Source: Lichenihabitans sp033947565 (lineage in GTDB: Bacteria; Pseudomonadota; Alphaproteobacteria; Rhizobiales; Beijerinckiaceae). From it: a stretch of 64,000 nt of DNA. Positions 28,687 through 37,147 of the stretch are shown here, one piece after another. The notes under the pieces were generated by a model, which saw only the letters and a program-made list of their open reading frames with translations, had not been told where the DNA came from and ran no database searches. Within the stretch, counting starts at the first letter, position 1, and each line of letters opens with the position of its first letter. Where the stretch lies: the NCBI RefSeq assembly GCF_033947565.1, contig NZ_JARPVX010000002.1:124001-188000 (forward strand), given 5' to 3'. Made by a program: the position numbers and the translations under genes.

Positions 28687-29604
28687 TCAGACCTTCTCGA
28701 TCTCGGGCCGGCCGAGCAGGCCGGAGGGCATGAAGATCAGCGTGATGGCCAGGATCGAGAAGGCAGCGACATCCTTGTAGTCGGCTGAAAAATATGCCGA
28801 CCAGAACACCTCGATCAGTCCGATCAGCAGGCCGCCAAGGACGGCGCCCGGCAACGAGCCGATGCCGCCCAGCACCGCGGCCGTGAAGGCCTTGACGCCC
28901 GGAATGAAGCCATCGGCGAAGTTCACCACGCCGTAATAGCTCATGTAGAGGACGCCCGCGACGGCCGCCAATGCGGCGCCGATCACGAAGGTGAGCGAGA
29001 TGGTACGGTCGACATCGATGCCCAGCAGGGCGGCCATCCGGCGGTCCTGCTCGCAAGCCCGCTGGGCACGGCCAAGCGAGGTCTTCTGCACGAGGTACCA
29101 GAAGCCCAGCAGCAGAACGGCCGTCACCACCATGATGAGGATCTGCTTGATCGACAGCGTCACGTCATAGGTGCCGCCGGAGGTGACGTGGATCACCTGA
29201 TCGAACATCGGCGGAATGGTCTTGTTGCGCGGGCCCTGCACCACCTGGACGAAGTTCGACAGGAAGATCGACATGCCGATGGCCGAGATGAGCGGTGCCA
29301 GGCGGAACGAGCCGCGCAACGGTCGGTAGGCGACCCGCTCGATGGCCCAGTTCCACAAAGCCGTCAGCACCATGGCGCCGAGCAACACAACCACGAAGGC
29401 GAAGGGCAGCGATGTGACGCCGAGCAGTTGCGTCAGGATCGTGAAGATCATGAGCGCGATAAAGGCCGACAGCATGAACACGTCGCCATGCGCAAAATTG
29501 ACCATGCCGATGATGCCGAAGACCATCGTGTAGCCGATGGCGATCAGCCCGTAGATCGATCCGAGCGTCAGCCCATTGATGAGCTGCTGGAGGAAGAGTT
29601 CCAT
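28687..29604 (-). CDS. livH: Branched-chain amino acid ABC transporter permease LivH
   Basis: First gene of the liv operon; 305 residues with about eight helices. Characteristic stretches are LINGLTLGSIYGLIAIGYTM, GIIGMVNFAHGDVFMLSAF and the cytoplasmic loop GRAQRACEQDRRMAALLGID. The ATG at 29604 (MELFLQQL) is chosen because the family starts there and GGAGC-type sequence precedes it; an earlier in-frame ATG at 29691 adds 29 residues unlike the family. A candidate sigma-54 promoter lies about 65 bases upstream. Confidence 0.94.
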   Translation of the reverse strand: MELFLQQLINGLTLGSIYGLIAIGYTMVFGIIGMVNFAHGDVFMLSAFIALMIFTILTQLLGVTSLPFAFVVVLLGAMVLTALWNWAIERVAYRPLRGSFRLAPLISAIGMSIFLSNFVQVVQGPRNKTIPPMFDQVIHVTSGGTYDVTLSIKQILIMVVTAVLLLGFWYLVQKTSLGRAQRACEQDRRMAALLGIDVDRTISLTFVIGAALAAVAGVLYMSYYGVVNFADGFIPGVKAFTAAVLGGIGSLPGAVLGGLLIGLIEVFWSAYFSADYKDVAAFSILAITLIFMPSGLLGRPEIEKV

Positions 29605-29667
29605 TCGCTGCGTCAGCTCCGCTTTGCATGCCGCGCACGGCAGAACCGCATCACGTGCAAAGCGATT

Positions 29668-29683
29668 AGCAAGTGCTATGCCG
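29668..29683 (-). promoter_or_regulatory. Candidate sigma-54 promoter of livH operon
   Basis: On the minus strand the sequence reads CGGCATAGCACTTGCT. It keeps the GG at -24 and GC at -12 with the right spacing of the RpoN consensus TGGCAC-N5-TTGCW, with two mismatches in the -24 box. The predicted RNA start would lie about 50 bases before the livH ATG. This is a match by eye only. Confidence 0.4.
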
Positions 29684-29840
29684 TTGAGCAATCACTCTGT
29701 CTTTTTTCCGTCACAGGTTGGACGCGGAATCCCCAACAACGGTGCGGGCCGGCCACAAGCCGCGGTGGGCTTGCGGCTGTCATCCCGCCCTGCCCCATGC
29801 TAGGGCGACACCTATCACCCTGCCTCACACCGAGCCGCCC

Positions 29841-31148
29841 ATGATCCCGCGCTATTCCCGCCCCGCCATGGTCAAGCTGTGGGAGCCGCAGGCGCGCTTC
29901 CGCATCTGGTTCGAGATCGAGGCGCATGCGGCGGATGCCCTGGCGGAGATCGGCGTCACCCCGAAGGCGGATGCCGAGGCGATCTGGGCCAAGGCGGGCG
30001 ATGTGACCTTCGATGTCGAGCGCATCGACGCCATCGAGCGCGAAACCAAGCACGACGTCATCGCTTTCCTGACCCATCTGTCCGAGTTCCTCGGGCCGGA
30101 ATCCCGCTTCGTGCATCAAGGGATGACATCCTCGGATGTGCTCGACACCTGTTTGGCGGTGCAGCTCAGCCGGGCCGCCGACATCCTGATCGCCGACGTC
30201 GACGCCCTGCTGGCGGCGCTCAAGAAGCGGGCGATCGAGCATAAGTTCACGGCAACGATTGGCCGATCGCACGGCATTCACGCCGAGCCGGTCACCTTCG
30301 GGCTGAAGCTCGCCTACGCTTACGCAGAATTCGACCGCTGCCGCGCCCGCCTGGTGTTGGCGCGCCAGGAAATTGCAACCTGCGCCTTGTCGGGCGCGGT
30401 CGGCACCTTCGCCAACATCGACCCGCGCGTCGAAGCCCATGTGGCGGCCAAGATGGGCCTCAGCATCGAGCCGATCTCCACCCAGGTGATCCCGCGCGAT
30501 CGTCACGCGATGTTCTTCGCGACGCTCGGGGTCGTGGCGTCCTGCATGGAGCGGCTCGCCGTGGAGATCCGCCACCTGCAGCGGACCGAGGTGCTGGAGG
30601 CCGAGGAATATTTCTCGCCGGGGCAGAAGGGCTCCTCGGCGATGCCGCACAAGCGCAACCCGGTGCTGACCGAGAATGTCACGGGTCTGGCGCGGCTCGT
30701 GCGCGGCATGGTCACACCGGCGCTCGAGAACGTCGCGCTCTGGCACGAACGCGATATTTCGCATTCGTCGGTGGAACGCATGATCGGGCCGGATGCCACG
30801 GTAACGCTCGACTTCGCCCTGGCGCGGCTCGCCGGCGTGGTCGACAAGCTGCTGATCTATCCCGAGACCATGCAGAAGAACCTCGACCGGCTCGGGGGCC
30901 TCGTGCATTCGCAGCGCGTGCTGCTGGCTTTGACGCAAGCCGGCGTTTCGCGCGAAGACGCTTATCGGCTGGTGCAACGCAACGCCATGCCGGTGTGGCG
31001 GGGCGAGGGCGCGTTCCTGCCGCTGTTGAAGGCGGATCCCGAGGTGTCGGCCAAGCTGTCGCCGGAAACGATCGAGGGCCTGTTCAACCTCGACTATCAT
31101 TTCAAGCACGTCGAAACGATCTTCGCCCGCGTGTTCGGGACGGCGTGA
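29841..31148 (+). CDS. purB: Adenylosuccinate lyase
   Basis: Acts twice in purine synthesis: it splits SAICAR to AICAR and adenylosuccinate to AMP, releasing fumarate. The 435-residue protein starts at 29841 (MIPRYSRPAM), the family's normal N-terminus; the upstream in-frame extension is not conserved. Fumarase/aspartase-superfamily marks are KHDVIAFLTHLSE, FVHQGMTSSDVLDT, IGRSHGIHAEP with the catalytic His, and the signature GSSAMPHKRNP. Monocistronic between the liv operon (divergent) and pncA. Confidence 0.97.
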   Translation: MIPRYSRPAMVKLWEPQARFRIWFEIEAHAADALAEIGVTPKADAEAIWAKAGDVTFDVERIDAIERETKHDVIAFLTHLSEFLGPESRFVHQGMTSSDVLDTCLAVQLSRAADILIADVDALLAALKKRAIEHKFTATIGRSHGIHAEPVTFGLKLAYAYAEFDRCRARLVLARQEIATCALSGAVGTFANIDPRVEAHVAAKMGLSIEPISTQVIPRDRHAMFFATLGVVASCMERLAVEIRHLQRTEVLEAEEYFSPGQKGSSAMPHKRNPVLTENVTGLARLVRGMVTPALENVALWHERDISHSSVERMIGPDATVTLDFALARLAGVVDKLLIYPETMQKNLDRLGGLVHSQRVLLALTQAGVSREDAYRLVQRNAMPVWRGEGAFLPLLKADPEVSAKLSPETIEGLFNLDYHFKHVETIFARVFGTA

Positions 31149-31226
31149 CGGTCGCTTAGCGACATGCCGCCCGGCGCGTAGCACCGGGCCGACCCCAGCA
31201 AGGATGCCCACCAACCCGGAGCCAGC

Positions 31227-31856
31227 ATGTTCGTACCGGAAGCCACCGACGTCCTGCTGGTCGTCGACGTGCAGAACGACTTCCTCCCCGGCGGCGCCTT
31301 GGCGGTGGTCGGGGGCGACGAGATCGTGGCACCCTGCCGCGACCTCGCGGGTCGCTTCGCCCATGTGGTGCTGACCCAGGACTGGCACCCCGCCGGCCAT
31401 GTCTCGTTTGCGTCGAGCCACTCGGGCCAGACGCCCTTCGGCAGCGTGGCTTTGCCGGACGGGCGCAGCCAGATGTTATGGCCAGACCATTGCGTGCAGG
31501 GGTCACCCGGCGCGGCGCTGGCGGATGGCCTGCACATCCCGCGTGCGGAGCTGATCATCCGCAAGGGCTACCGACGCGCGCTCGACAGCTATTCGGCCTT
31601 CGTGGAAGCCGATGGGCGCACCGGCACTGGTCTCGCGGGCTACCTGCGCGAGCGCGGGTTGCGCCGCGTGGTGGTGTGCGGCCTCGCCACCGATTTTTGT
31701 GCGGGCTGGAGCGCCATCGATGCCGCACGCGCCGGTTTTGAAACGTGGCTCGTCACCGATGCGACCCGCGGCATTGACGCAGCCGGATCGATGGCACGGG
31801 CCGCGCAGGACATGAAGGCGGCCGGCGTGCGTCCGCTCACGCTGGCGGACTTCTAG
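31227..31856 (+). CDS. pncA: Nicotinamidase
   Basis: Hydrolyses nicotinamide to nicotinate in NAD salvage; 209 residues, cytoplasmic. The catalytic triad is visible: Asp in VVDVQNDFLPGG, Lys in LIIRKGYRR, and Cys in VCGLATDFCAGWS. The metal site is in TQDWHPAGHVSF (Asp and two His). The last 20 bases overlap the end of the convergent DHH phosphoesterase gene, so the two mRNAs would be antisense over their 3' ends. It follows purB by 78 bp. Confidence 0.95.
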   Translation: MFVPEATDVLLVVDVQNDFLPGGALAVVGGDEIVAPCRDLAGRFAHVVLTQDWHPAGHVSFASSHSGQTPFGSVALPDGRSQMLWPDHCVQGSPGAALADGLHIPRAELIIRKGYRRALDSYSAFVEADGRTGTGLAGYLRERGLRRVVVCGLATDFCAGWSAIDAARAGFETWLVTDATRGIDAAGSMARAAQDMKAAGVRPLTLADF

Positions 31857-32913
31857 CCCGCAAGCCCCAGGGCGCGGGCGAAAAACCGAGTCGGTCGAGG
31901 AACTCCGGCCAATCCTGGGTCCGCAGGGCGCCGCCGGTCGCCTGCTCGTGCCCATTGCCGTAATGATCGTCGGCACCCTCAGGTCGAACCGTGCGCAAAA
32001 ACTCGATCAGGTTGCGGCCGGTGGCGCTGCGGGTCGCGAAATGCACCCAGCCCGGCCGGTAGCCGGTGTTGGCCGCGATGACGATCTTGTCTTTCAGCCG
32101 CATGCGCCAGGCCTGGGCCACCAGGGGATGGATCTGGCAGGCCGTATCGAGGGCGATCAAGGCCACATCCCCCACGACCCGAGGGGGCTGACGCTTGCCG
32201 ATCTCCAGCGCCGCCTTCACCTCCTCCCGCGCGGCTTGAAGCAACGCCCGTTCCGGATGAGACCCCTTCAGCGCGTCCTTCGGGCTTTCGGCCTGCAACA
32301 GAAGCTGCAGCGCCGGCCCGGCGTCGCCAGCCGATGCCCGGCGCGGCGCGTTGACGAGCGCCACCAAATCCTTGAGGGCTGTCACGCCGAAGCGGGCTCG
32401 GGCCGTCGCCAACGCCTCGAAGGGCGCCTTGTCACCGAGGTCGCCGATGAGGCCGACGGCCGCCAGCCATAACAGGTCGTCGTTGCCGGTCAGCGGCGCG
32501 GCGCAGCGAAGCGCCAGCAAACTGCTGGTCGGAATCGGATCTTCATCGAAGCCGGACAACACCGTGACGCCGTCCGGCACACCGGTCGGCACGTGGTGGT
32601 CGATCAGGATTGTCGTCGCGTCGGTGCCGAGCGGGCCGCCGCGCGTGCCGAGATCGGCGACGATCATGCCACCGAGATCTCGGTCGCGCCATTCGGCCTG
32701 AATCGCATCGTCCCAGGCCGACTCGCCGCGTCCGAGCACCCGCACCTCCGAGGCTCGGCGCAAAGCCGCAAAGGCACGCTGGAAGATAGCTCCGGCCGAT
32801 AGGCCGTCGGCATCGTTATGGGTGACGACCAGGATCGGCTTCGTGGCGTCGAAGCGGGAGAAGGCCTGTTCGAAGCGGATCGCGGTATCGGTGGGCAAGG
32901 GCAGGCTCCTCAT
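31837..32913 (-). CDS. DHH/DHHA1-family phosphoesterase (RecJ-like)
   Basis: 358 residues, cytoplasmic. Metal-binding motifs of the DHH superfamily are present: VVTHNDADGLSAG, IVADLGT and TILIDHHVPTG (the DHH motif). The C-terminal part contains YRPGWVHFATRS and GADDHYGNGHEQATGGAL, which resembles the GGGH-type substrate motif of DHHA1 domains. Shorter than RecJ (about 560), so probably not the recombination exonuclease; members cleave nanoRNA, cyclic dinucleotides or ssDNA. It lies 53 bp after the GNAT gene on the same strand and overlaps pncA by 20 bp at the 3' end. Confidence 0.85.
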   Translation of the reverse strand: MRSLPLPTDTAIRFEQAFSRFDATKPILVVTHNDADGLSAGAIFQRAFAALRRASEVRVLGRGESAWDDAIQAEWRDRDLGGMIVADLGTRGGPLGTDATTILIDHHVPTGVPDGVTVLSGFDEDPIPTSSLLALRCAAPLTGNDDLLWLAAVGLIGDLGDKAPFEALATARARFGVTALKDLVALVNAPRRASAGDAGPALQLLLQAESPKDALKGSHPERALLQAAREEVKAALEIGKRQPPRVVGDVALIALDTACQIHPLVAQAWRMRLKDKIVIAANTGYRPGWVHFATRSATGRNLIEFLRTVRPEGADDHYGNGHEQATGGALRTQDWPEFLDRLGFSPAPWGLRARSPPA

Positions 32914-32966
32914 CGTCCCTGCCCGAACCCATACGACGCCACGCGGTTCCGGTCGGCGTGCAGCCG

Positions 32967-33416
32967 CTAAATGTCGCGCGCCATGGCGATGTGCGGCAGC
33001 GTCATCTCAAGGAACTCCGGACCGAACGCCAGATAGCCCAATCGCTCGTAGAAGCCGCGGGCGCTGATCCGGGCATGCAACTCGATCCGACGGGCTCCCG
33101 CCTGGCGCGCATGAGATTCCGCAAAGGCCACGAGGTGTCGCCCCGCACCCGTGCCTCTGAGGCCGGGATCGATCGCCATCTGGCGCAGCTTGGCGATGCC
33201 GCCGTGTCCATGCTTCAGCACCACGGTGCCAAGCACCGAGCCATCCCGCACCAGGGCCATGTGCATCTGCTCGGCCTCACCGACGAGTTCCGCCTCGGTC
33301 TGCACCAGCCCGATGGGGCGGCGTAGATGGGCGTTCCGAAACGCCAGGGTGTCGCGATGCAGGGCCGATCCGAAAGCGACGACGACCGGCTGGGGTTCTG
33401 CGAGATCCATCGTCAT
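32967..33416 (-). CDS. GNAT family N-acetyltransferase coupled to hydA
   Basis: 149-residue acetyl-CoA-dependent transferase. The core has LRQMAIDPGLRGTGAGRHLVA (motif A, acetyl-CoA binding) and RISARGFYERLGYLAFGPEF (motif B). The ATG at 33416 overlaps the hydA stop by four bases (ATGA), which sets the start and indicates translational coupling to the dihydropyrimidinase. The substrate is unknown; the context would fit an amine or beta-amino acid from pyrimidine breakdown, but GNAT genes are also often bystanders. An upstream in-frame ATG at 33452 is unlikely. Confidence 0.85.
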   Translation of the reverse strand: MTMDLAEPQPVVVAFGSALHRDTLAFRNAHLRRPIGLVQTEAELVGEAEQMHMALVRDGSVLGTVVLKHGHGGIAKLRQMAIDPGLRGTGAGRHLVAFAESHARQAGARRIELHARISARGFYERLGYLAFGPEFLEMTLPHIAMARDI

Positions 33417-34840
33417 CGCGCGACGCTGCGCGGCGCCGATGTTTCTTTCCAAAGGCCGAGCGCCTTTGCGGCGGCCGGGAATGGCTCACGGGCGATGAAC
33501 TGTCCGCGTCCGGGTTCGGCCAGGACCTTGCCCTCCTGGTAGACGATTGTGCCGCGCGACAGCGTCACCCGCGGCAGACCCTCGCAGGCAATGCCCTCGA
33601 AGACGTTGTAGTCGATCGCCGACTTCTGGGTCTTGGCCGAGATCACCTTGCTGGCCTTCGGGTCCCACACCACGATGTCGGCGTCCGATCCCACCGCGAT
33701 CGCACCTTTGCGGGGGTAGATGTTGAGGATCTTGGCAATGTTGGTCGAGGACACGGCCACGAACTCGTTCATGGTCAGCCGCCCGGTGGCGACACCCCGG
33801 GTCCACAGCACCGGCATCCGGTCCTCGAGCCCGCCGGTACCGTTCGGGATCTTGGTGAAATCACCGCGGCCGAAGCGTTTCTGTTCGGTCATGAAGGCGC
33901 AATGGTCGGTGGCCACCACCTGCAACGACCCGGATTGCAGCCCGTGCCAAAGGTCATCCTGGTGGTGCTTGGCCCGGAACGGCGGCGACATCACACGTCG
34001 CGCCGCATGGTCCCAGTCCGGGTTGAGGTATTCGCTTTCATCGAGGCACAGGTGCTGGATCAGCGGTTCGCCGTAGACCCGCTTGCCTTGTGCCCGTGCC
34101 CGGCGGATCGCCTCGTGGGCCGGGATCGAGGAGGTATGGACGATGTAGAGCGGCACACCCGCCTGGTCGGCCAGCATGATGGCGCGATTGGCGGCCTCGC
34201 CCTCGACCTCCGGGGGGCGCGAATAGCCATGCGCCTCGGGGCCGGTGATGCCGATGTCCATGTAATGCTTTTGCAGCGCCGCCACGACCTCGCCGTTCTC
34301 GGCATGGACGAGCGGCATGGCGCCGAGCTCGGTGCAGCGCCGGAACGAGGCGAACATTTGGCCGTCGTCGACCATCAGGGCGCCCTTGTAGGCCATGAAA
34401 TATTTGAAGGTGGTGACGCCGCGCGCCACCACATCGGCCATTTCGCGGCTGACCCGCTCGTCCCATTCGACGATGGCCATGTGAAACGAATAATCGGCGG
34501 CCGCGCCCCTGCCCCGGCGGTCCCAGTCCGCCATCGCGTCCATCAGGCCCTGACCGTGGTCGGGGATGCAGAAATCCACCACCATGGTGGTGCCGCCCGA
34601 CAGCGCCGCCCGGGTGCCTATCGCGTAGTCGTCGACCGTGGTGGTGCCCATGAAGGGCATTTCCAGGTGGGTGTGCGGGTCGATGCCGCCCGGCATGACA
34701 TAGCAGCCTGTCGCGTCGACGATCGTGTCACCCGACAGGTTTGGCCCGATCGCCGCGATGACTTCGCCTTCGATCAGCACGTCGGCCGCGAAGGTGCGGT
34801 CGGCCGTCACGACGGTGCCTCCCTTGATGACCAGCGACAT
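33413..34840 (-). CDS. hydA: Dihydropyrimidinase (D-hydantoinase)
   Basis: Second step of reductive pyrimidine degradation: opens dihydrouracil or dihydrothymine to the N-carbamoyl-beta-amino acid. The 475-residue amidohydrolase has PGGIDPHTHLEMPF (metal His pair), FKYFMAYKGALMV (the carboxylated Lys), LVHAENGE, YIVHTSS and VATDHCAF. It follows amaB by 26 bp and is followed by a coupled GNAT gene. Regulation probably comes from the TGACC-N4-GGTCA operator upstream of amaB. Broad hydantoinase activity is also possible. Confidence 0.95.
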   Translation of the reverse strand: MSLVIKGGTVVTADRTFAADVLIEGEVIAAIGPNLSGDTIVDATGCYVMPGGIDPHTHLEMPFMGTTTVDDYAIGTRAALSGGTTMVVDFCIPDHGQGLMDAMADWDRRGRGAAADYSFHMAIVEWDERVSREMADVVARGVTTFKYFMAYKGALMVDDGQMFASFRRCTELGAMPLVHAENGEVVAALQKHYMDIGITGPEAHGYSRPPEVEGEAANRAIMLADQAGVPLYIVHTSSIPAHEAIRRARAQGKRVYGEPLIQHLCLDESEYLNPDWDHAARRVMSPPFRAKHHQDDLWHGLQSGSLQVVATDHCAFMTEQKRFGRGDFTKIPNGTGGLEDRMPVLWTRGVATGRLTMNEFVAVSSTNIAKILNIYPRKGAIAVGSDADIVVWDPKASKVISAKTQKSAIDYNVFEGIACEGLPRVTLSRGTIVYQEGKVLAEPGRGQFIAREPFPAAAKALGLWKETSAPRSVAR

Positions 34841-34866
34841 GATGCGTCCTCCGTCCGTTCAGGGGT

Positions 34867-36114
34867 TCAGCCGACGACGTCCGCCGTCTCGAGCACGGCG
34901 TGCATCAGCACCTGGGCGCCGGCCGTCGCCCATTCGGGCTTGATGTCTTCGGATTCGTTGTGGCTGACACCATCGACGCAGGGCGTGAAGATCATCGCGG
35001 TCGGGGCCACGCGGGCCAGGTAGCAGGCGTCGTGGCCGGCACCCGACACGATGTCGCGATGGCTGTAGCCATAAGCTTCGGCACCGCGCCGCACCGACGC
35101 GATGCAGCCCGCGTCGAACGGCACAGGCGGGTAGTCGAACACCTTTTTGACCTCGGCCTCGAGCTTGGTGGCAGCCGCGATGCGGGCGATGCCGTCGCGC
35201 AGGTCATGTTCCATGGCGTCGAGCGTTGCGGCTTCGGGGTGGCGAAATTCGCAGGTGAGGAAGACCTGGCCCGGGATGACGTTGCGGCTGTTCGGATACG
35301 GGTTCAGCATGCCGCAGGTGGCCACCGCGAGCGGCGGATGAGCGAGCCCAAGCCCATTGACGAGTTCGACCACGCGGGCGGCACCCAGCAGGGCGTCACG
35401 GCGGCGCGGCATCGGGGTCGATCCGGCGTGGCTTTCGAAGCCGGTCAGCACCACCTCGAACCAGCGCTGGCCCTGCCCGTGCGTCACGACGCCGATCTCT
35501 ACGGCCTCGTCCTCCAGGATCGGCCCCTGCTCGATGTGCAGTTCGAAGAAGGCATGCACGGGCCGCTCGCCCACCGGCTCCGACCCCTTGAAGCCGATGC
35601 GCTCCAACTCGTCGCCGAAGCGGAGCCCGTCGGCGTCGGTCAGCCCATAAGCGAAGTCCCGCGTATAGGCGCCCGCGAAGACGCCGGACGAGATCATCGC
35701 CGGCGCGAAGCGGGAGCCTTCCTCGTTGGTCCAATTGGCGATCTCGATCGGCCGCCTCGTCTTGATCTTCAGATCGTCGAGGGTTCGTATCACCTCGAGG
35801 GCGCCCAGAACACCGAGCACGCCGTCGAACTTGCCACCGGTCGGCTGGGTGTCGAGATGGCTGCCCATCATCACCGGAGCGAGGCTCGGGTCCTGCCCGG
35901 CCCGTCGCGCGAACATGTTGCCCATGTCGTCGATGCTCATCGTCAGCCCGGCCGACTCGCACCATTGCGTGAACAGCGCCCGCCCCTGCCGGTCGACATC
36001 GGTCAGGGTCAGGCGTTTGCAGCCACCCTTCTCGGTTCCCCCGATCTCGGCCATTTGCATCAGGCTGTCCCACAGCCGTCGGCCATCGATGCGGATGTTG
36101 GACAGGTCGGACAT
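34867..36114 (-). CDS. amaB: N-carbamoyl-beta-alanine amidohydrolase (beta-ureidopropionase type, M20 family)
   Basis: Third step of reductive pyrimidine breakdown: hydrolyses N-carbamoyl-beta-alanine to beta-alanine, ammonia and CO2. The 415-residue metallohydrolase shows MMGSHLDTQPTGGKFDGVLG, IANWTNEEGSRFAPAM, FELHIEQGPILED and VSGAGHDACYLA, all typical of the hydantoinase/carbamoylase family. The ATG at 36114 (MSDLSNIRIDGRRLW) matches the family; the open frame extends 40 codons upstream across the operator, which is unlikely coding. First gene of amaB-hydA-GNAT. Confidence 0.94.
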   Translation of the reverse strand: MSDLSNIRIDGRRLWDSLMQMAEIGGTEKGGCKRLTLTDVDRQGRALFTQWCESAGLTMSIDDMGNMFARRAGQDPSLAPVMMGSHLDTQPTGGKFDGVLGVLGALEVIRTLDDLKIKTRRPIEIANWTNEEGSRFAPAMISSGVFAGAYTRDFAYGLTDADGLRFGDELERIGFKGSEPVGERPVHAFFELHIEQGPILEDEAVEIGVVTHGQGQRWFEVVLTGFESHAGSTPMPRRRDALLGAARVVELVNGLGLAHPPLAVATCGMLNPYPNSRNVIPGQVFLTCEFRHPEAATLDAMEHDLRDGIARIAAATKLEAEVKKVFDYPPVPFDAGCIASVRRGAEAYGYSHRDIVSGAGHDACYLARVAPTAMIFTPCVDGVSHNESEDIKPEWATAGAQVLMHAVLETADVVG

Positions 36115-36173
36115 CCAGAACTCTTGTGACCGCGCCGCTGAGATGCGAAGGCACCCGGAGGCTAGCGTCATTC

Positions 36174-36187
36174 TGACCGGATGGTCA
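36174..36187. promoter_or_regulatory. RutR-like operator between amaB and the TetR gene
   Basis: The inverted repeat TGACC-GGAT-GGTCA lies between the divergent amaB (60 bp away) and tetR (53 bp away) genes. Its arms and 4-base spacer equal the known RutR site plan, TTGACCA-NN-TGGTCAA. An operator with the same arms and spacer lies upstream of preT. Confidence 0.72.
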
Positions 36188-36239
36188 AACTCCCGACCGG
36201 CTCCATCCTGCACCTTGTCTAGAGGCTGCTGCAAATCTT

Positions 36240-36887
36240 ATGGGCAGGATGCGACAGCCTTCATCGATACGGACCGGCCACGAAGACGCCATCCTGGCAG
36301 CCGCCGAAGCGGTCTTCGCCGAGCGTGGCTTCAGCGGCGCGACGACGGCCGAGATCGCCGCCCGGGCCGGGTTGCCGAAGGCCAACCTGCATTATTACTT
36401 CGCCACCAAGGCCGAGCTCTACCGCCAGGTGTTGAAGGGCGTGCTGACCGCGTGGCTGTCGGCCGCCGAGGCCTTCGAGGCCGACGCCCCACCGGCCGAA
36501 GTGCTGGGCCGCTATATCGGGGCCAAGATGGATCTGGCGCGGCAACGGCCACAAGGGTCCCGCATTTTTGCCAGCGAAATCCTGCGCGGGGCGCCGGAAA
36601 TCCAGGATTTTCTGGAAACGACGCTGCGGGACTGGGTCGAATCGCGGGGCGCCGTGGTGCGACGCTGGATCGAAGCGGGCGCCCTGAAACCGGTCGAGCC
36701 GCGCACGCTGTTCTTCATGATCTGGGCCACGACCCAGCATTACGCGGATTTCGCGCATCAGATCGCCACCTTGAACGGAGGCATGGCGCTCGACGACGCG
36801 GCCTTTGCGGAGGCCAAGCGGCAGGTGATCGCGATCCTGGTCGGCGGCGTCCTGGCTGCGCCTCGTGCCGACATCGCGCCCGAATAG
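36240..36887 (+). CDS. TetR/AcrR family regulator, RutR-like
   Basis: 215-residue one-component regulator. The N-terminal helix-turn-helix is AEIAARAGLPKANLHYYFAT (about residues 40-60). The C-terminal ligand domain shows GSRIFASEILRGAPEIQDFL and MIWATTQHYADFA, which match the RutR-type TetR C-terminal domain (TetR_C_13-like). RutR senses uracil/thymine and controls pyrimidine use. It is divergent from amaB-hydA and sits beside the preTA genes, with matching palindromes at both promoters. The ATG at 36240 follows AGAGG at a somewhat long distance; ATG 36249 is an alternative. Confidence 0.9.
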   Translation: MGRMRQPSSIRTGHEDAILAAAEAVFAERGFSGATTAEIAARAGLPKANLHYYFATKAELYRQVLKGVLTAWLSAAEAFEADAPPAEVLGRYIGAKMDLARQRPQGSRIFASEILRGAPEIQDFLETTLRDWVESRGAVVRRWIEAGALKPVEPRTLFFMIWATTQHYADFAHQIATLNGGMALDDAAFAEAKRQVIAILVGGVLAAPRADIAPE

Positions 36888-36940
36888 TCTTGTCGCCCGC
36901 CGGGGCGTCGCGCATGGTTGTGGCTTTCATGGAGCCATCG

Positions 36941-37147
36941 ATGCGTCTCAGCGCCCGTAATCAGATCAAAGGCAAGATCCTCGACATCATCAAGGGTCAA
37001 ACCACTTCGCATGTCCGCATCGACGTCGGCGGGTCGGTGGTGACGGCGTCCATCACCAATGAGGCCGTGGCCGACCTCGGGCTGACGGTGGGCCAGGATG
37101 CTTATGCGGTCATCAAGGCGTCCGACGTCATGGTCGGGGTCGATTGA
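36941..37147 (+). CDS. Molbindin-like Mop/TOBE domain protein
   Basis: A 68-residue single-domain protein, LSARNQIKGKILDIIKGQTT followed by HVRIDVGGSVVTASITNEAV and AYAVIKASDVMVGVD, the typical Mop fold that binds molybdate or tungstate as an oligomer. The ATG at 36941 has GGAG six bases upstream. Its TGA overlaps the start of the next gene (TGATG). It lies in a plus-strand run after tetR. Such molbindins act in molybdate storage or homeostasis; no mod transporter is adjacent, but moaA lies elsewhere in the window. Confidence 0.92.
   Translation: MRLSARNQIKGKILDIIKGQTTSHVRIDVGGSVVTASITNEAVADLGLTVGQDAYAVIKASDVMVGVD

Noticed and set aside
31151..31174. Small hairpins between purB and pncA
   Set aside because: Stems are only 5-6 bp and no T run follows, so a terminator is not supported.
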